Positions 1 through 6,820 are shown, counted from the stretch's first letter. The stretch is 10,870 bases of DNA from Ghiorsea sp. (GCA_027019685.1 JALUWH010000175.1:1-10870), one strand, 5' to 3'. Notes: a model not told the origin generated them from the letters alone. Made by a program: numbers and translations.

Positions 1-1311
1 CTGGGAGGTCTTGCCAATATTGGTAAGGCTGGAGAGCTAAAACAACGAATTTTATTCGTCTTGGGTATGTTGATTGTGTATCGTATTGGTGCACATATTC
101 CTGTGCCAGGCATGGATGCACAGGTATTGGCGCAGTTCTTTGAACAAACATCCAATTCTCTTTTAGGTTTGTTTGATATGTTTTCAGGTGGGGCGCTGTC
201 GCGTCTAACCATTTTTGCACTGGGCATTATGCCGTATATTTCGGCGTCGATTATTATGCAGTTGCTGCAAGTGGTTTCTCCTAAGCTTGAACAGTTGAAA
301 AAAGAAGGTGAGGCTGGGCGACGTAAAATCACTCAGTACACCCGTTATGGCACCGTATTTTTAGCAGTGTTTCAGGCAATAGGTATGTCTATTGGTCTAG
401 AATCGTTTTCAGTTGGTGGTCGTCCTGTGGTCATTGACCCAGGCATGGACTTTAGAATTATTACAGTAATCACATTAGTATCGGGTACAATCTTTTTGAT
501 GTGGCTTGGTGAGCAAATTACTGAGCGTGGTATCGGCAATGGTATTTCTTTGATTATCTTTGCTGGTATCGTTGCAGGTCTACCAAGGGCAATTGGTAGT
601 ACGTTGGAGTTGGCACGAACAGGTGAGTTCCAGCCACTAGCAGTGTTAGGTATTTTGATTATGGTACTGGTAGTGACCTATTTGGTGGTTTGGTTTGAGC
701 GTGCGCAACGTCGAATTCCTGTGCAATACGCAAAACGCCAAGTCGGAAATAAAATGTTTGGTGGTCAATCTTCATTTTTACCATTGAAAATTAATACGGC
801 GGGTGTGATTCCTCCTATTTTTGCTTCAAGTTTGATTCTGTTGCCTGCTACATTTGCTCAGTTTACCAAAGATTCACCGAACTTTGAGTGGATCGGAGAT
901 ATAGCTGCGTTAATGGCTCCAGGTCAGTGGTTATATTTGTTGATGTTTAGTGGGCTAGTAGGCTTCTTCTGTTTCTTTTACACAGCTATTGTCTTTAACC
1001 CTAAAGACACTGCAGATAACTTGAAAAAAGCAGGCGGTTTTGTTCCTGGTATACGTCCTGGTCAAAATACGGCAAAGTATATTGATTCCGTTTTAACGCG
1101 CATTACTGTTGTTGGTGCTATTTATGTTACACTGGTTTGTTTGTTGCCAGAGGCTTTGATTAGTCTTTATGGCGTACCATTTTATTTTGGTGGAACAAGC
1201 TTATTGATTATCGTGGTTGTAACTATGGATACTATGGCGCAAATTCAGTCTCATTTGATGAGTAGTCAATATGAGAGTATGATGAAGCAAGCTAAGTTGA
1301 AGCGTCGCTAA
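1..1311 (+). CDS. secY: Protein translocase subunit SecY (5' partial)
   Basis: SecY is the channel subunit of the inner-membrane SecYEG translocon, which passes unfolded proteins to the periplasm and inserts membrane proteins. The reading frame is open from base 1 and matches SecY before any start codon in the window (GELKQRILFVLGMLIVYRIG), so the true start lies upstream and probably only about 1-10 residues are missing; 436 codons are visible against about 440 in the family. Visible landmarks are the plug region after TM1 (FDMFSGGALSR), the TM2 signature (FALGIMPYISASIIMQLL), the cytoplasmic SecA-contact loop (ERAQRRIPVQYAKR) and the C5 loop GFVPGIRPG, whose arginine (codon 1054-1056) corresponds to the functionally critical E. 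coli R357. The TTG at 61 lies inside TM1 and is not the start. The stop TAA shares its last A with the adk ATG, so translation of the two is probably coupled. Confidence 0.97.
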   Translation: MGGLANIGKAGELKQRILFVLGMLIVYRIGAHIPVPGMDAQVLAQFFEQTSNSLLGLFDMFSGGALSRLTIFALGIMPYISASIIMQLLQVVSPKLEQLKKEGEAGRRKITQYTRYGTVFLAVFQAIGMSIGLESFSVGGRPVVIDPGMDFRIITVITLVSGTIFLMWLGEQITERGIGNGISLIIFAGIVAGLPRAIGSTLELARTGEFQPLAVLGILIMVLVVTYLVVWFERAQRRIPVQYAKRQVGNKMFGGQSSFLPLKINTAGVIPPIFASSLILLPATFAQFTKDSPNFEWIGDIAALMAPGQWLYLLMFSGLVGFFCFFYTAIVFNPKDTADNLKKAGGFVPGIRPGQNTAKYIDSVLTRITVVGAIYVTLVCLLPEALISLYGVPFYFGGTSLLIIVVVTMDTMAQIQSHLMSSQYESMMKQAKLKRR

Positions 1312-1955
1312 TGAATATTATTTTGTTTGGTCCTCCTGGTGTTGGAAAAGGAACGCAGGGTGTTAAGCTAGCTGAACAATTTGGAATTGTTCACTTGGCT
1401 ATGGGTGATTTGCTTAGATCTGCAGTTGCAGAGAAAACAGAGCTTGGATTAAAAGCAAAATCTTTTATGGATGCAGGTAAGTTAGTGACTGATGATTTGG
1501 TCATCGGTCTTATTGAAGCGCGTATTGTTGCAGATGATGCTGCCAACGGTTTTTTACTGGATGGTTTTCCACGTAATGTTGAACAAGCTAAGGCTTTGAA
1601 TGAAATGCTGGCTCAGCATGGCTTAAAAATCGACCATATTATTTTCATGGATGCTTCAAAAGACGCACTTTTGCAACGTTTAACAGGTCGTCTAACATGT
1701 AGTGCTTGCGGTTTTGGATTTCATCGGCATTATTCGCCACCCAAAATTGAGGGGCAATGTGATAAGTGTGGAGGTTCTCTTTATCAGAGGGCGGATGACA
1801 CTGAAGAAGTAATTTCACAGCGTCTTGAAGTTTATGCAGAACAAACATCGCCGTTGCTGGATTTTTACGGTGATGATGAAGTGTTTAGTAAGGTGGATGC
1901 CGAAGCTGGCATGGATGAAGTTTATGCTTCTCTAGAGCGAGTGGTTAAAGGATAA
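1311..1955 (+). CDS. adk: Adenylate kinase, zinc-LID type
   Basis: Cytosolic enzyme interconverting ATP + AMP and 2 ADP; it sets the adenylate energy charge. At 214 residues it has the usual length of long-LID bacterial Adk. The P-loop GPPGVGKGTQ is at residues 7-16, the AMP-site segment LLDGFPR at 82-88, and the LID carries Cys130, Cys133, Cys150 and Cys153 in two CxxC pairs. That is the structural zinc site of Bacillus-type enzymes, replaced by non-Cys residues in E. coli. One oddity is that the NMP-binding motif, normally S-T-G-D, reads A30-M31-G32-D33, so the threonine near the AMP base is missing (see findings). The start overlaps the secY stop by one base with no strong Shine-Dalgarno, which points to translational coupling; infA follows after one base. 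Its position after secY is typical of alphaproteobacteria and Gram-positives rather than enterics. Confidence 0.97.
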   Translation: MNIILFGPPGVGKGTQGVKLAEQFGIVHLAMGDLLRSAVAEKTELGLKAKSFMDAGKLVTDDLVIGLIEARIVADDAANGFLLDGFPRNVEQAKALNEMLAQHGLKIDHIIFMDASKDALLQRLTGRLTCSACGFGFHRHYSPPKIEGQCDKCGGSLYQRADDTEEVISQRLEVYAEQTSPLLDFYGDDEVFSKVDAEAGMDEVYASLERVVKG

Positions 1956-1956
1956 C

Positions 1957-2175
1957 ATGGCTAAAGAAGATATTATTGAGATGGCTGGTGAGGTGGTTGA
2001 AAAGCTGCCAAACGCAATGTTCAAGGTTAAGCTTGAAAATGGCCATGAGGTTTTGTGTACGATTTCTGGAAAGATGCGTAAGTATTATATTCGTATTTTG
2101 CCAGGTGACAAAGTTAAGGTAGATATTTCACCTTATGATTTGAGTCGCGGTCGCATTAGCTACCGTGAAAAATAA
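1957..2175 (+). CDS. infA: Translation initiation factor IF-1
   Basis: IF1 binds the A site of the 30S subunit and helps IF2 and IF3 select the initiator tRNA. The product is 72 residues, the standard length, and is a single S1-like OB fold. The opening MAKEDIIEM, the central LENGHEVLCTISGKMRK and the PGDKVKVDISPYDLSRGRI segment are close to E. coli IF1. The ATG follows the adk stop by one base, with AAAGGA (1947-1952) as ribosome binding site inside the end of adk. infA lies inside the ribosomal cluster here, as in Gram-positives and betaproteobacteria, rather than alone as in E. coli. No map gene (methionine aminopeptidase) separates adk and infA, unlike Bacillus. Confidence 0.97.
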   Translation: MAKEDIIEMAGEVVEKLPNAMFKVKLENGHEVLCTISGKMRKYYIRILPGDKVKVDISPYDLSRGRISYREK

Positions 2176-2194
2176 CCGCAGCTTTATGCTGTGG
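2176..2194 (+). promoter_or_regulatory. Intercistronic hairpin between infA and rpmJ
   Basis: CCGCAGC (2176-2182) can pair with GCTGTGG (2188-2194) over seven base pairs with one G-T wobble and a five-base loop. It starts on the base after the infA stop and ends eight bases before the rpmJ Shine-Dalgarno. There is no T-run after it, so it is not an intrinsic terminator. An RNA-stability or translation-spacing element is possible; function is inferred only. Confidence 0.4.
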
Positions 2195-2214
2195 GTGAAG
2201 ATGGAGGGCGTACT

Positions 2215-2328
2215 GTGAAAGTTCGTGCGTCTGTAAAGAAAATGTGTATGAAGTGTCAAGTGATTCGACGCAAAGGCGTGGTTCGCATTATATGTGAAAA
2301 CCCACGTCATAAGCAGCGTCAGGGTTAA
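2215..2328 (+). CDS. rpmJ: 50S ribosomal protein L36, zinc-binding form
   Basis: L36 is the smallest large-subunit protein and helps fold 23S rRNA late in assembly. The 37-residue product starts MKVRASVKKMC and ends NPRHKQRQG, the classic L36 ends. Cys11, Cys14, Cys27 and His32 form the complete zinc ribbon, so this is the zinc-containing paralogue rather than the zinc-free form made under zinc limitation. The start is GTG at 2215, fixed by GGAGG at 2203-2207 with a seven-base spacer and by the homology beginning exactly there. It lies 39 bases after infA and 29 before rpsM, the usual position at the spc/alpha junction. Confidence 0.97.
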   Translation: MKVRASVKKMCMKCQVIRRKGVVRIICENPRHKQRQG

Positions 2329-2357
2329 TTATGACTCTTGCAAAGAAGGTGGCATAA

Positions 2358-2726
2358 ATGGCTCGTATTGCTGGTGTAAATATACCAACACAAAAACGCG
2401 TTGTAGTTTCGTTAACTTACATCTTTGGTGTAGGTGCGTCTCGCGCGTTAGAAATTTTAGAAAAGTTAAACATTGACCCTGATACTCGAGTTAATGCATT
2501 AACTGACGAACAGGTTGATAATATTCGTAATTTGTTAAATGCAGATTATAAGATTGAAGGTGATTTACGCCGTGAAGTCTTGATGAATATTAAACGTCTA
2601 ACAGACTTGGGTTGCTACCGTGGCTTACGTCATCGTAAAGGTCTACCTGTTCGCGGACAGAAAAGTAAAACAAATGCACGTACACGCAAAGGTCCTCGTA
2701 GGGCAGTTGCGGGTAAGAAGAAGTAA
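2358..2726 (+). CDS. rpsM: 30S ribosomal protein S13
   Basis: S13 sits in the head of the small subunit, contacts the P-site tRNA and forms intersubunit bridges. The 122-residue product begins MARIAGVNIPTQKR and ends in the basic, extended tail (GLPVRGQKSKTNARTRKGPRR...) that reaches toward tRNA. The LRHRKGLPVRGQ segment is the family signature. The ATG is preceded by AAGGTGG about six bases upstream. It is the first gene of the classical alpha operon and is followed 14 bases later by rpsK. In enterics the leader of this gene binds S4 for feedback repression; the 29-base gap here is too short to hold the enteric pseudoknot on its own. Confidence 0.97.
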   Translation: MARIAGVNIPTQKRVVVSLTYIFGVGASRALEILEKLNIDPDTRVNALTDEQVDNIRNLLNADYKIEGDLRREVLMNIKRLTDLGCYRGLRHRKGLPVRGQKSKTNARTRKGPRRAVAGKKK

Positions 2727-2740
2727 GGTCGGGTTGAATA

Positions 2741-3127
2741 ATGGCTAAACCAAAAAGCACTAAGAAGCGCGTTCGCAAGAATATTGCTAACGCTGTAGCA
2801 CACATTAAAGCTTCTTTTAATAATACAATTATCACGTTTACTGATGATTCAGGCAATACGATTAGCTGGGCAACCAGTGGTGGTGCAGGATTTAAAGGTT
2901 CACGTAAAAGTACACCGTTCGCGGCTCAAGTTGCAGCTGAAGAAGCGGCAGTTAAAGCTATGGATCATGGTGTGAAAAATGTTTCAGTATTGGTGAAGGG
3001 TCCGGGTTCTGGTCGTGAATCTGCTATGCGTGCGATTGCAGCTGCAGGTTTAAACGTAACATCTATTCGTGATGTTACGCCAATTCCACACAACGGTTGT
3101 CGTCCGCCGAAACGTCGTCGGGTTTAG
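2741..3127 (+). CDS. rpsK: 30S ribosomal protein S11
   Basis: S11 forms part of the platform of the 30S subunit, near the mRNA exit and the E site. The product is 128 residues, as usual. It starts with a basic tail (MAKPKSTKKRVRKN), has the VAHIKASFNNTIITFTD core and KGPGSGRESAMRAI at about 86-99, and ends PHNGCRPPKRRRV. That end includes the conserved Asn118-Gly pair known in E. coli S11 to form isoaspartate. The Shine-Dalgarno is weak: only AAGG at 2725-2728, overlapping the rpsM stop, is visible, so re-initiation from rpsM is likely. rpsD follows after 12 bases. Confidence 0.97.
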   Translation: MAKPKSTKKRVRKNIANAVAHIKASFNNTIITFTDDSGNTISWATSGGAGFKGSRKSTPFAAQVAAEEAAVKAMDHGVKNVSVLVKGPGSGRESAMRAIAAAGLNVTSIRDVTPIPHNGCRPPKRRRV

Positions 3128-3139
3128 GAGTAGTATAAC

Positions 3140-3769
3140 ATGGCTCGTTATTTAGAAGCGAAGTGTCGTCTTTGCCGCCGTGAAGGTGAAAAACTTTTCT
3201 TGAAAGGAATTAAATGTCATTCGGCTAAATGCCCAATGGAAGAACGTCCTTTCCCTCCTGGTATGCACGGTCAAGGCCGTCGCGTAAAAGTATCCAACTA
3301 TGGCGTACAATTGCGTGAAAAACAAAAAGTTAAGCGTATTTATGGTTTGCAAGAAAAACAATTTTTGCGTTATTATAAAGATGCGGATAAAATGACTGGT
3401 ATTACAGGCACTACATTGTTGCAGCTTTTAGAAAGCCGTTTGGATAATGTGGTTTACCGTATGGGTTTTGCATCTTCACGTACTGAAGCACGTCAAGTGG
3501 TTCGTCATAAGCAAATACAAGTCAATGGTGCTATTTTGAATATCCCATCTTATCGTGTTAAAGCAGGTGATCGTATCTCTTTGGTTGACGCAGCTAAAGA
3601 ACATTTACGTGTGACTGCCGCAGCTGATGCTGCGGGTCAAAAAGGTTTACCTGAGTGGTTGGATGTTGATTTACAACAACGCCAAGGTGTTTTCCGTGAA
3701 TTGCCAGTTCGTGATCAGTTGGATGCGGGTATTCGCGAACAACTTATTGTTGAACTGTATTCTAAATAA
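3140..3769 (+). CDS. rpsD: 30S ribosomal protein S4, zinc-binding form
   Basis: S4 is a primary 16S rRNA binder that nucleates assembly of the 30S body and affects decoding fidelity; in E. coli it also represses the alpha operon. The product is 209 residues. The N-terminus carries Cys9, Cys12, Cys26 and Cys31, a zinc site present in Thermus and many other bacteria but lost in E. coli. The S4 RNA-binding domain covers roughly 99-165 (ESRLDNVVYRMGFASSRTEA onward), and the C-terminus is EQLIVELYSK. AGGAG (3126-3130) overlaps the rpsK stop, with a nine-base spacer. Its place between rpsK and rpoA is the gamma/betaproteobacterial order; alphaproteobacteria usually keep rpsD elsewhere. Confidence 0.97.
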   Translation: MARYLEAKCRLCRREGEKLFLKGIKCHSAKCPMEERPFPPGMHGQGRRVKVSNYGVQLREKQKVKRIYGLQEKQFLRYYKDADKMTGITGTTLLQLLESRLDNVVYRMGFASSRTEARQVVRHKQIQVNGAILNIPSYRVKAGDRISLVDAAKEHLRVTAAADAAGQKGLPEWLDVDLQQRQGVFRELPVRDQLDAGIREQLIVELYSK

Positions 3770-3789
3770 GGTTTTGAGGTTTAAACAGT

Positions 3790-4770
3790 ATGGAACTTAT
3801 TAATCCGCGTTCTATTTCCATTGAAGAGATGGTTGCAGGTCGTTCCGCCAAAATCGTATTTGAACCTCTTGAACGTGGTTTTGGTACAACAATTGGTAAC
3901 GGTCTTCGCAGAATGTTGTTGTCATCATTACCTGGTGCAGCAATAACATCTGTTTCTTTTGATGGTGTAATGCACGAGTTTGACTCTATCAGTGGTGTTC
4001 GTGAAGACGTAGTCGACATGATTTTGACATTGAAAGATCTTGATGTTCATATGACTGGGGATGTTGCTGAAACATTAAGTCTTGATGTTTCAGGCCCTGC
4101 TGTGGTTACTGCTGCAGATATTCAATGTCCAGCAGGTGTAAGCGTTCTGAATCCTGAGTTGGTCATTGCTCATCTTAATGACGATGGAAAGATTAAAGCT
4201 GAGTTTATCGTTGAAAAAGGTCGCGGTTATGATCCTGCTCAAGATAGAGAAGAGGATGATAGGCCAAAAGGCTTCCTTTTGATTGATGCGTCTTATTCGC
4301 CTATCCGTCGTGTGGCTATGCGTGTTGAAAATGCGCGCGTTAGTAAGAAGACAAACTATGATAAGTTGATCATGGAAGTTGATACTGACGGTTCTATTGA
4401 GCCTCAAGAAGCTATTAGTGCCGCAGCAGCAATGTTGCAAGCACAATTAAATGTGTTTGTTGATTTTGACGTAGTTGAAGATGACACTGCAGCAGAAGAT
4501 GAAGGTGATAATGTTGCAGATTTATTGAGTCAGCCTATTGATCACTTAGACCTTTCTGTTCGTTCAATGAATTGTTTAAAAAGTGATAATGTATTTTATG
4601 TGGGTGACCTTGTTCAGCGTACTGAGCAAGAGATGTTGCGCACACCAAACTTTGGCCGTAAGTCATTGACTGAGATTAAATTGGTTCTTGATAGCATGGG
4701 TCTTGAGTTGGGTATGGAACTTGATGGTTGGACTTCAGAGTCTGCTGTTGAGACAGTTGAAGAGAGTTAA
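3790..4770 (+). CDS. rpoA: DNA-directed RNA polymerase subunit alpha
   Basis: The alpha dimer is the scaffold for beta and beta' assembly, and its C-terminal domain binds UP elements and activators. The product is 326 residues, close to E. coli (329). The N-terminal domain spans about 1-228 and includes GNGLRRMLLSSLPG (37-50), whose Arg41 matches the E. coli assembly residue R45. A strongly acidic linker (about 229-250) leads to the C-terminal domain (about 252-315). There VRSMNCLKSD holds Arg258, the counterpart of the DNA-binding R265, and NFGRKSLTEIK holds the helix-hairpin-helix residues. GAGGT at 3776-3780 precedes the ATG by nine bases. A complete C-terminal domain implies ordinary UP-element and activator responsiveness. 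Confidence 0.98.
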   Translation: MELINPRSISIEEMVAGRSAKIVFEPLERGFGTTIGNGLRRMLLSSLPGAAITSVSFDGVMHEFDSISGVREDVVDMILTLKDLDVHMTGDVAETLSLDVSGPAVVTAADIQCPAGVSVLNPELVIAHLNDDGKIKAEFIVEKGRGYDPAQDREEDDRPKGFLLIDASYSPIRRVAMRVENARVSKKTNYDKLIMEVDTDGSIEPQEAISAAAAMLQAQLNVFVDFDVVEDDTAAEDEGDNVADLLSQPIDHLDLSVRSMNCLKSDNVFYVGDLVQRTEQEMLRTPNFGRKSLTEIKLVLDSMGLELGMELDGWTSESAVETVEES

Positions 4771-4784
4771 AGAGGAATTACACG

Positions 4785-5180
4785 ATGAGACATCGCAAAC
4801 ATCGCACATCGCTGGGTCTTGTATCAGGACACCGTCGTGCATTATTAGCAAACTTAGCAACAGCTTTGTTGGAACATGGTAAAATCGAAACTACACAAGC
4901 CAAAGCTCGTGCAGTTCAACCGTATGTTGAGAAGTTGATTACACTTGGTAAAAAAGGTGACTTACACTCACGTCGTCAAGCCTTGTCAAAATTACGTTAT
5001 CGCCCAATTGTTGACCATTTATTTGGTGATGTAGCTGAGGCATTCAAAGAGCGTCCAGGTGGTTATACACGTATTATCAAAACACGCATTCGTGTTGGTG
5101 ATGCGGCTCCAATGGCGCTGATTGAATTGGTTGAAAATGTTAAGGCAGATAGGGCTGAGTTGGTTGACGAAGCTGCATAG
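4785..5180 (+). CDS. rplQ: 50S ribosomal protein L17
   Basis: L17 lies near the peptide exit tunnel of the large subunit. The 131-residue product opens MRHRKHRTSLGLVSGHRRAL, the near-invariant L17 start, and continues with TALLEHGKIETTQAKARAVQ and the GGYTRIIKTRIRVGDAAPMALIEL block. Length and both ends match gammaproteobacterial-type L17 (about 127 residues). GAGGA at 4772-4776 precedes the ATG by eight bases. It is the last gene of the ribosomal cluster and is followed 19 bases later by a strong intrinsic terminator. Confidence 0.97.
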   Translation: MRHRKHRTSLGLVSGHRRALLANLATALLEHGKIETTQAKARAVQPYVEKLITLGKKGDLHSRRQALSKLRYRPIVDHLFGDVAEAFKERPGGYTRIIKTRIRVGDAAPMALIELVENVKADRAELVDEAA

Positions 5181-5199
5181 CCAAATAGCTAAATGATTT

Positions 5200-5231
5200 A
5201 AAAAGCTCTGCACTTGCGGAGCTTTTTTTTT
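5200..5231 (+). terminator. Intrinsic terminator after rplQ
   Basis: GCTCTGC (5205-5211) pairs with GCGGAGC (5216-5222) around the four-base loop ACTT, with one wobble. Five A residues before the stem pair with the start of a nine-T run (5223-5231), extending the stem to about 12 pairs. The T-run directly after a GC-rich stem is the textbook rho-independent form and ends the ribosomal-rpoA transcript. The A-run on the other side means it could also work on the minus strand. Confidence 0.92.
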
Positions 5232-5241
5232 GGGCTAAACT
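5214..5241 (+). promoter_or_regulatory. Candidate promoter for the outer-membrane protein gene
   Basis: TTGCGG (5214-5219) and TAAACT (5236-5241) are separated by 16 bases and would start transcription near 5248, leaving a short leader that contains the AGGAG at 5258-5262. The -35 box would lie inside the terminator loop and stem. The hexamer matches are poor (3/6 and 4/6). It is listed because some promoter is needed between the terminator and the gene 37 bases downstream, and little room is left. Confidence 0.22.
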
Positions 5242-5267
5242 AACCTTAACTATAGATAGGAGTTTTT

Positions 5268-6764
5268 ATGAAAAGGAATAGTTTGATATATATGGCAGTT
5301 GCTTCATCCGTGTTTACGGCAACGGTAGTCTCTGCTACAGAGTTTCGTTCTTCAACGGTTCGTGCTCTGGGTATGGGTGGATCAAATGTTGCGTCGACTA
5401 CCGGTGTTGATGCAACATATTGGAACCCTGCAGCGTATGGTTTTTTTGGTGAGAATGATGATTCGGCAGAGGCTAAATCTGTGGATAATAATCGTTTGAG
5501 TGAAAAGGCTTGGGGTATGGATTTAGGTCTTGATGCTGGCGGCAAGATTTTTGGTCCCTTAGATAAGAACACAACAATTTTAAAGTCTTTAGTGGCTCCA
5601 TCAAGTATCCAAACGACAAACCTTACGGGTTCCAGTGTCGGTCAAACGGTTGCAAAAGTTGCAGCCTTTTCTGATGGTATATCTTCTTTAGATCCCTCGC
5701 CTATGGGTGTTGGTGCGTTTGCAGATGCGGGTACTGGGGTAAGAATTGGTAGTTACGGGGTTAATGTTAGAGGTACATTAGATATTGGTGGCACAGTGGT
5801 TTTGGATAACCAAAATGCTAAATTAGATGTTTTTAATGCATTGTTGGGAGGTACTGTACCAGGTGGTACTCCATCTACAGTGCCCGTATCACCTACATTA
5901 TACTTTACTGATGCGCAAAGGCAGTCAATGTACCAAGGTTTGACATCTGCAGCTGGAGGCTTGACGGGTCCAGAAGCTGTTGCAGTAATCACATCTTACG
6001 AAACTACGTTAAATGCAAATAACCCAACGAATATTCAGCCTCAAGATGCTGCGAATAATTTGGTGACTGCAGCAACTGCGCCTGGAGATATCACTAAAAA
6101 TACTACAAAGTGGGCATTGCGTGGTGCTTTGGTAAAAGAAGTTGGTGTTACATATGGTCATGCGATTAATGATCGTTTAAGTATTGGTGGTGTATTGAAA
6201 TATATGCAAGCAGAGTTGTTTGATTATCAAACTGATATTCTTGCTACATCGGGCAATACTGCCACCTCAAATAATGGCGCTACTGAAACGTCAACGGGTT
6301 TTGGATTGGATTTGGGTGTGATGTATAGGATGCCATCCTACCAATTCGGTTTGAGCGTACGTAATATCAATGCGCCATCGTTTACCTATTCGGCTACAGG
6401 TTATACATATAAGATGGATCCTCAGGCCAAGGTTGGGGCAGCGTGGATGCCATCACCAGACTTTACCTTAGAACTTGGTTATGATGTAACTAAAAATAAA
6501 GGTGTAATTGAGACAGATGAGTCACAGTATGTGAACTTTGGATTTGAATGGGATGCATGGCAGATTGTTGCGCTTCGCGCAGGTGCATATCAAAACTTAG
6601 CTCAGTCAGATATCGGATTAGTAACAACTGCAGGATTAGGGTTGAATCTATGGGCTGTGCGATTGGATATAGCGGGGGCGATTTCCTCTAATAAGGTTGC
6701 CTTTGAGGGCAAAGATGTGCCTGCTTATGCAATGGCTTCACTTGCGTTATCTTCTGATTTCTAA
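5268..6764 (+). CDS. TraF/FadL-like outer-membrane beta-barrel protein
   Basis: Probable outer-membrane protein of unknown substrate. A signal peptide is clear: Lys2-Arg3, a hydrophobic stretch from about 6 to 21, then a VSA cleavage site, so the mature protein begins near Thr24. The mature N-terminus has RALGMGGSNVAS (32-43) and DATYWNPAAYG (48-58), the pattern shared by FadL/OmpP1-like and PorV-like barrels and by chromosomal proteins labelled 'conjugal transfer protein TraF' (the TraF_2 family). The second half (about 285-498) alternates polar and hydrophobic residues with many aromatic and glycine positions and ends in Phe, the usual signal for barrel assembly. Residues about 195-278 form a Pro/Thr/Asn/Ala-rich segment that looks like an insertion or a periplasmic/extracellular domain. 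AGGAG (5258-5262) lies five bases before the ATG. No conjugation genes are nearby, so a role in DNA transfer is not supported; adhesion, small-molecule uptake or a structural role remain open. Confidence 0.75.
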   Translation: MKRNSLIYMAVASSVFTATVVSATEFRSSTVRALGMGGSNVASTTGVDATYWNPAAYGFFGENDDSAEAKSVDNNRLSEKAWGMDLGLDAGGKIFGPLDKNTTILKSLVAPSSIQTTNLTGSSVGQTVAKVAAFSDGISSLDPSPMGVGAFADAGTGVRIGSYGVNVRGTLDIGGTVVLDNQNAKLDVFNALLGGTVPGGTPSTVPVSPTLYFTDAQRQSMYQGLTSAAGGLTGPEAVAVITSYETTLNANNPTNIQPQDAANNLVTAATAPGDITKNTTKWALRGALVKEVGVTYGHAINDRLSIGGVLKYMQAELFDYQTDILATSGNTATSNNGATETSTGFGLDLGVMYRMPSYQFGLSVRNINAPSFTYSATGYTYKMDPQAKVGAAWMPSPDFTLELGYDVTKNKGVIETDESQYVNFGFEWDAWQIVALRAGAYQNLAQSDIGLVTTAGLGLNLWAVRLDIAGAISSNKVAFEGKDVPAYAMASLALSSDF

Positions 6765-6793
6765 ATCACTTTTAATGCAGTAATGGTTGTGAT

Positions 6794-6820
6794 GAAGGGG
6801 TGTGGAAGCGCTCCTTCTTT
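6794..6820 (+). terminator. Possible weak terminator hairpin after the outer-membrane protein gene
   Basis: GAAGGGG (6794-6800) can pair with CTCCTTC (6811-6817) over seven pairs, one a G-T wobble, with a ten-base loop. It is followed by TTTATT rather than a clean T-run. It sits 29 bases after the stop codon at 6764, the right place for a terminator, but the large loop and short T tract make it weak; partial read-through into the atp genes is possible. Confidence 0.4.

Noticed and set aside
61..63. TTG as the start of secY
   Set aside because: The SecY homology continues in frame upstream to base 1, and this codon falls inside the first membrane helix; the gene is cut by the window edge instead.
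2329..2357. S4-binding pseudoknot of the enteric alpha operon before rpsM
   Set aside because: The 29-base gap is too short for the enteric element and I could not find the nested pairing; a structure reaching into rpmJ cannot be excluded by eye.
5251..5256. TATAGA as the -10 box of the outer-membrane protein gene
   Set aside because: Transcription would begin only a few bases before the ATG and lose the AGGAG ribosome binding site; no good -35 box at the right distance.
5246..5572. Open frames on the minus strand here and at 3762-4019, 4090-4446, 7775-8035 and 9045-9350
   Set aside because: Each lies opposite a well-supported gene, lacks family resemblance and has compositions expected from antisense reading of that gene.
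5268..6764. True conjugation TraF (F-plasmid type)
   Set aside because: F-plasmid TraF is a periplasmic thioredoxin-fold protein. This product is an outer-membrane barrel type, and no transfer, relaxase or secretion genes are nearby.
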